NCBI GenBank assembly: GCA_041648755.1
Contig: JBAZOJ010000151.1
Coordinates: forward strand, 1 to 9,429
Reading direction: 5' to 3'
Length of the DNA: 9,429 bases
Source: JBAZOJ01 sp041648755
GTDB lineage: Bacteria; Planctomycetota; B143-G9
In this document: in pieces, positions 6,501 through 9,429 of the stretch
Layout: each line of letters opens with the position of its first letter
Position numbering within the stretch: the first letter of the stretch is position 1
Made by a program: the position numbers and the translations under genes
The notes under the pieces: generated by a model
Database searches by the model: none
Seen by the model: only the letters and a program-made list of their open reading frames with translations
What the model was told of the DNA's origin: nothing

Positions 6501-7076
6501 CTACCACGTTTCCTGGGAAACCTCGAAATGTGCTTTCGGATGCGCACAGGCCGGACACATCTCCGGTGCTTCTTTACCCTCATGCGTGTACCCGCAATTG
6601 CGGCAACGCCAGACTGTCGGGGTCTCGCGCTTGAAAACCTGGTCTTTCTCGATGTTCTGAGCCATTGCCTTGTATCTTCTCTCGTGATAGGCCTCGGCTA
6701 CGCTGATGGATTCGAATATCCGCGCGATGCCCTCGAATCCCTCTTCGCGGGCGATCCTGGCAAATCCGGGGTACATTGAGGTGTTCTCATGATGCTCGCC
6801 CGCGGCTGCTGCCTTCAGGTTCTCCAGCGTAGTGCCGATGACGCCTGCGGGGAATGCTGCCGTGATCTCGACGTCTCCTCCCTGGAGCAGGGCGAAGAAA
6901 CGCTTTGCGTGTTCCTTCTCCTGGGTGGCCGTCTCTTCGAAGATGTCGGCAATCTGGATCAGGCCTTCTTTGCGGGCCTGTCCCGCGAAATAGGTGTAGC
7001 GGTTCCTTGCCTGCGACTCACCGGCGAAGGAAAGCAGCAGGTTCTTTTCGGTTCTTGTTCCTCGGATGTCTTTCAT
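6501..7076 (-). CDS. rbr: Rubrerythrin (NADH-linked peroxide reductase, full length)
   Basis: This 191-residue cytoplasmic peroxidase reduces H2O2 to water at a diiron site with electrons from rubredoxin or its reductase. Residues 1-145 are the ferritin-like domain with E20, E53, H56, E94, E97, E128 and H131 (GESQARNRY, EKEH, EHHENTSMYPGFA, AEAYHERRY). Residues 155-191 are the rubredoxin-like domain, with CRNCG (C158, C161) and CPAC (C174, C177). These positions and the length match the Desulfovibrio vulgaris protein. The ATG at 7076 has GGAGG 5 bases upstream. The frame runs open to 7151, but that extension would overlap perR and is unlike the family. It starts 20 bases after perR and is the first structural gene of the cluster, consistent with rbr being a classical PerR target in anaerobes. 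Confidence 0.97.
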   Translation of the reverse strand: MKDIRGTRTEKNLLLSFAGESQARNRYTYFAGQARKEGLIQIADIFEETATQEKEHAKRFFALLQGGDVEITAAFPAGVIGTTLENLKAAAAGEHHENTSMYPGFARIAREEGFEGIARIFESISVAEAYHERRYKAMAQNIEKDQVFKRETPTVWRCRNCGYTHEGKEAPEMCPACAHPKAHFEVSQETW

Positions 7077-7096
7077 TGGGCCTCCAGAATAGTTTG

Positions 7097-7540
7097 TCAA
7101 TTTTCCAGCACGTGAGAGCGCGCACGGGCATCGCTTCCACCGTTTCGACACGATGGGCAGATGCCTATGAAATCCAGTCTGAACCCGGTCAGTTCGAAGC
7201 CGTCAATCTCTCCACGCAAGCCGGGCCTCAACGACACATAGTCCTCGGGTACGTCACGAACCGCGCCGCAACGCTCGCAGATAACGTGGTAGTGAAGGGT
7301 GGTGCGCCCGTCATAGCGCTTGTTATGGCCGGGGATTTGCAGTTCCAGGATATCACCGGCCTGGCGCAATGCGTCAAGGTTGCGATAGAGGGTTGACATG
7401 CTTATACTTGGAAGCCGTGACTTCAGAGGGCCATATAGCTCGGCCACATTGGGGTGCAGCGTGGTGCTGCAAAGCTCTTCGAGGATGGCCATCCTCTGGC
7501 GGGTCCGGCGACGTTTGGGAGGGGAGATGCGTTTCTTCAT
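7097..7540 (-). CDS. perR: Peroxide-responsive Fur-family repressor (PerR)
   Basis: This 147-residue winged-helix repressor binds DNA with Fe(II) or Mn(II) and is inactivated by peroxide through metal-catalysed His oxidation. Compared with B. subtilis PerR from memory, all regulatory ligands fit with a constant offset of eight: H29 (H37), D77 (D85), H83 (H91), H85 (H93) and D96 (D104). The structural zinc Cys pairs C88/C91 and C128/C131 match C96/C99 and C136/C139. The Asp at 77 and the full set favour PerR over Fur or Zur. The recognition helix is around STLYRNLDAL (49-58). The N-terminus is basic (KKRISPPKRRR). I chose the ATG at 7540; no ribosome site precedes it, and the predicted transcript start is only about 10 bases upstream, so the mRNA may be almost leaderless. 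An in-frame ATG at 7558 lies inside the -10 box and is unlikely. It heads the cluster it probably controls. Confidence 0.93.
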   Translation of the reverse strand: MKKRISPPKRRRTRQRMAILEELCSTTLHPNVAELYGPLKSRLPSISMSTLYRNLDALRQAGDILELQIPGHNKRYDGRTTLHYHVICERCGAVRDVPEDYVSLRPGLRGEIDGFELTGFRLDFIGICPSCRNGGSDARARSHVLEN

Positions 7541-7548
7541 ATTAGGAA

Positions 7549-7563
7549 TTATTCTCATTATAG
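7549..7563. promoter_or_regulatory. Putative PerR/Fur box
   Basis: TTATTCTCATTATAG matches the PerR box TTATAATNATTATAA at 11 of 14 fixed positions and keeps the dyad (TTAT..T, A..ATA). It covers the -10 element and the probable transcript start of perR, 8 bases before the ATG. Repressor bound here would block RNA polymerase. The site is inferred from the match and the context. Confidence 0.65.
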
Positions 7564-7584
7564 AGGGTGCGCACGAACCGTCAA
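7557..7584 (-). promoter_or_regulatory. Sigma70-type promoter of perR and the defence cluster
   Basis: On the minus strand a TTGACG -35 element (7584-7579) is followed by a 16-base spacer and a perfect TATAAT -10 element (7562-7557). The predicted start of transcription is near 7550, about 10 bases before the perR ATG. No equally good promoter is visible in the downstream gaps, so this one may drive most of the eleven genes. Confidence 0.7.
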
Positions 7585-7601
7585 GGGTTTTCGCGACGAC
7601 T

Positions 7602-7622
7602 CCCCGGCAACTCAGAGCGGGG
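7602..7622. repeat. Weak inverted repeat in the divergent intergenic region
   Basis: CCCCG (7602-7606) and CGGGG (7618-7622) flank 11 bases, upstream of both the perR promoter and the plus-strand gene. No U-tract and no gene end lies near it. It may be incidental. The rest of 7585-7660 holds no ORF or site I can support. Confidence 0.2.
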
Positions 7623-7662
7623 TGCCCCATGGGTGTGACGCAGCGAAAGCAGAATGAAAACT

Positions 7663-7691
7663 ATGACGAAATGCATGTTACCTCGTATTAT
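7663..7691 (+). promoter_or_regulatory. Possible promoter of the HEAT-like gene
   Basis: ATGACG (7663-7668, 4 of 6 to TTGACA), a 17-base spacer and TATTAT (7686-7691, 5 of 6 to TATAAT) form a plausible pair. The predicted start near 7698 would leave a leader of about 10 bases, cutting into the AAGGAGG ribosome site, so the real promoter may lie further upstream. Confidence 0.3.
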
Positions 7692-7707
7692 ATTGTAAGG
7701 AGGCACG

Positions 7708-9429
7708 ATGAAACGCCTGACCATTGGCCTGATCATGATGGCCGCGGTAGTGCTATGCTCCTATGAGATAGCCTCGGCCCCCTGTTGCCCGCCACCTCCA
7801 ATTCTCACAAACCCGGGGCGCACACTGCCCAAGAGGCGAAGCTCAGCCCCGCCTCGAACCTACTACACCGGCGCACCCACCACCCTGCGGACCTTCTACG
7901 ACCCGTATTCGGTCTATGAAGAAACCTGGGTTGACTGGGTTAATGAGAACAGCCCGTACTTCCTTGCGCAGTACGAGAAGATAGGCGATAAGGCATACGT
8001 GAGCACCGTTTCCGAAAAGGACGTGGTCAAGCTCCTCGCACTTCTGTCCTACAGAGGCACCTTTGAAAAGGGCGTTCACCGGATGGCTGTCGAAGGCATT
8101 AAGGCTCTTGGCAAGAAGGCCGAAGATACACTGATAGCAATTGCACAGGGCAAGTATGCCTTGGATGGTGAGACCACGGCGAAGCATCTGAACCGGCGAA
8201 ACTATGAGTGGCTCGCGGTCATCGCCCTCGGAATGCTGGAAGGCGAACGTGTCAAGCGTGAACTGGAGAAGATCGCCCTCGGGCCAGTGGCCGAACCATC
8301 CGGCACTTTCCTGATGGGGAAGAAAGAAGACATTCTTTCATCGCTGACCAGGGATGGCTCGCGCGAAAAGAAATTCTGGGCATGCATTTCCCTCGGTCGC
8401 TCGGGTGATCCGGCGTGCGCGGGGACTCTTCGCGAAGTAGTCGAGAGCGAGCGCGACGAGTATATCCGTTGTGCCGCCGCCGAGGGGCTTTCATTCATTG
8501 CCGGGCAGAAGAGCATTGACGGGCTGCGCGCAGTTGCCGACCCCGGTAAGTCCAACTACCATCTGAGAGCTTATGTCTCCGCTGCTATGGGACTGGTGGG
8601 TTCCGCCGATCCCATTCGAGGCATTACCGATGTTGTGGACAATGCCAAGGACCCTGACTGCCGTGGGGCGGCAGGTATTGCCATGGCGTATCTCATCCGC
8701 AGAAGAATTGACGCCGGAAAGGACTTCCGCGAACTGGCCGACCAGTACGCCGAGATTCTCTGGTTTGAGAAGGATGCTTCCGCCAAGAGAGCAATGGGGC
8801 TCGGCCTGTTGCTTTTGAATACTCCTGAGGGTTTTGAATCGTTCAAGATGTTCCTCAGCAACCCGCGCGATGCAGATCTTCGCTGTTTGTCCGCTCTGGC
8901 CGCGGGACTCACAGGCTCTGCCGATGCCGCGGCATATTTGGCTGCACTCGCGCCGGATGCTGATCCGATTGTCGAGAAGGCGCGTGCATACGCGATGGCC
9001 ATGCTTTGTGCTGCTGATCCCAGGAAGCTTATTGACGACCTGCTGAGCGAAGAGAATGAGTTGCTGGAAGGCGCGGGGGTATTCCTGTCCCTTAGGTACA
9101 ACGGTGACAAATCCTGGCGTCTGGTTGACGATGCGCGTTTCCGCAAGAGCACACCATTTGTCCAGCGCGCGCTCGCGCTGTCTGCAAGCGCATATTGTAC
9201 CACCAAGGGCCTTGTGCTTGCAAAGCAGCTTCTGAGTGGAAGAGAGCAATGGGGCAGGGCGGATGCACTGGTGGGGCTCGGGATGAGGGGAGACGTGCCA
9301 GCTTTGGACATGGTGACTGCCAATGTGCCCCCCGCCAACGATGAAGCATACGGCTGCTACTCGATTTCGATGGCGCTGATGAGCAGTTACGCGCTTATCA
9401 GCGGCGTGCAAGCCAGCGGGACGGATGCG
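7708..9429 (+). CDS. Secreted HEAT-like repeat protein (partial, 3' end beyond window)
   Basis: The frame runs from the ATG at 7708 to the last base without a stop, giving at least 574 residues; the 3' end is missing. AAGGAGG lies 4 bases before the ATG. Residues 1-24 look like a Sec signal peptide (KR, then a hydrophobic run, ending in IASA), followed by a Pro- and Cys-rich segment (PCCPPPP at 25-31) and a Pro/Arg linker to about 60. A motif WVDWVNENSPYFL (74-86) resembles the W-rich segment before the HEAT repeats of some planctomycete-type proteins. From about 100 onward, helical repeats recur with GLxGxxD-type turns: ISLGRSGD (227-234), MGLVGSAD (294-301), AAGLTGSAD (398-406) and LVGLGMRGD (521-529). 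No catalytic domain is seen. It probably acts as a protein-binding scaffold outside the cytoplasm, but its partner is unknown. It is divergent from the defence cluster and may be unrelated to it. Confidence 0.85.
   Translation, partial: MKRLTIGLIMMAAVVLCSYEIASAPCCPPPPILTNPGRTLPKRRSSAPPRTYYTGAPTTLRTFYDPYSVYEETWVDWVNENSPYFLAQYEKIGDKAYVSTVSEKDVVKLLALLSYRGTFEKGVHRMAVEGIKALGKKAEDTLIAIAQGKYALDGETTAKHLNRRNYEWLAVIALGMLEGERVKRELEKIALGPVAEPSGTFLMGKKEDILSSLTRDGSREKKFWACISLGRSGDPACAGTLREVVESERDEYIRCAAAEGLSFIAGQKSIDGLRAVADPGKSNYHLRAYVSAAMGLVGSADPIRGITDVVDNAKDPDCRGAAGIAMAYLIRRRIDAGKDFRELADQYAEILWFEKDASAKRAMGLGLLLLNTPEGFESFKMFLSNPRDADLRCLSALAAGLTGSADAAAYLAALAPDADPIVEKARAYAMAMLCAADPRKLIDDLLSEENELLEGAGVFLSLRYNGDKSWRLVDDARFRKSTPFVQRALALSASAYCTTKGLVLAKQLLSGREQWGRADALVGLGMRGDVPALDMVTANVPPANDEAYGCYSISMALMSSYALISGVQASGTDA

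Noticed and set aside
6501..7151. N-terminal extension of rubrerythrin to 7151
   Set aside because: It would overlap perR. The ATG at 7076 gives exactly the 191-residue family length and has GGAGG before it.
7541..7630. Longer PerR starting at 7558 or 7630
   Set aside because: These starts lie within or upstream of the -10/-35 promoter elements, and the added residues do not resemble Fur-family N-termini.
7708..7788. Lipoprotein signal for the HEAT-like protein (Cys at residue 17)
   Set aside because: The residues before it (AVVL) do not fit the lipobox; IASA followed by PCC better fits a Sec signal, although Pro at +1 is unusual.
8491..9411. Long minus-strand open frames (306 and 255 codons) at 8491-9411 and 8571-9338
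   Set aside because: They lie antisense to the plus-strand HEAT-like gene, which has a strong ribosome site, signal peptide and repeat pattern. The antisense products are low-complexity, Ser/Arg/Cys-rich and match no family.

Overview
The window holds one long block of eleven genes on the minus strand (about 7540 down to 17) and one divergent plus-strand gene (7708 to the window edge, where it is cut). There are no rRNA or tRNA genes, insertion sequences or CRISPR arrays, and no gene-free stretch longer than about 170 bases. The gene set suggests a strict anaerobe or microaerophile that meets oxygen now and then: rubrerythrin, class A flavodiiron protein, rubredoxin and cytochrome bd. The DNA is moderately GC-rich. 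The divergent secreted HEAT-like repeat protein is a type often seen in uncultivated or Planctomycetes-like bacterial genomes, but I cannot assign a phylum from this sequence.

The minus-strand block reads, in transcription order: perR (peroxide-sensing Fur-family repressor), rbr (rubrerythrin), a stand-alone ferritin-like diiron protein, tpx (thiol peroxidase), a small ACT-like protein of the TM1266 type, ftn (non-haem ferritin), a second stand-alone ferritin-like diiron protein, fprA (flavodiiron O2/NO reductase), rub (a 53-residue rubredoxin), cydA and cydB (bd-type quinol oxidase). All gaps are about 100 bases or less, and cydA and cydB overlap by one base. A good sigma70-type promoter (TTGACG-16-TATAAT) precedes perR. 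A palindrome matching the PerR box at 11 of 14 fixed positions lies over its -10 element, so autoregulated, peroxide-inducible expression is likely.

Together the products look like an almost complete oxygen-defence kit. FprA, fed by rubredoxin, reduces O2 in the cytoplasm, and CydAB reduces O2 at the membrane with quinol. Rubrerythrin and Tpx remove peroxides. Ferritin and the erythrin-type proteins hold iron or remove further peroxide. PerR senses peroxide through Fe(II), and all its metal ligands are conserved. No superoxide reductase, superoxide dismutase or catalase is present in the window. The least understood member is the 86-residue ACT-like protein between tpx and ftn.

The plus-strand gene has a strong Shine-Dalgarno sequence and a Sec-type signal peptide. 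It continues for at least 574 codons of HEAT-like helical repeats. It shares only the 167-base divergent intergenic region with the defence cluster, and nothing shows that it is functionally linked.
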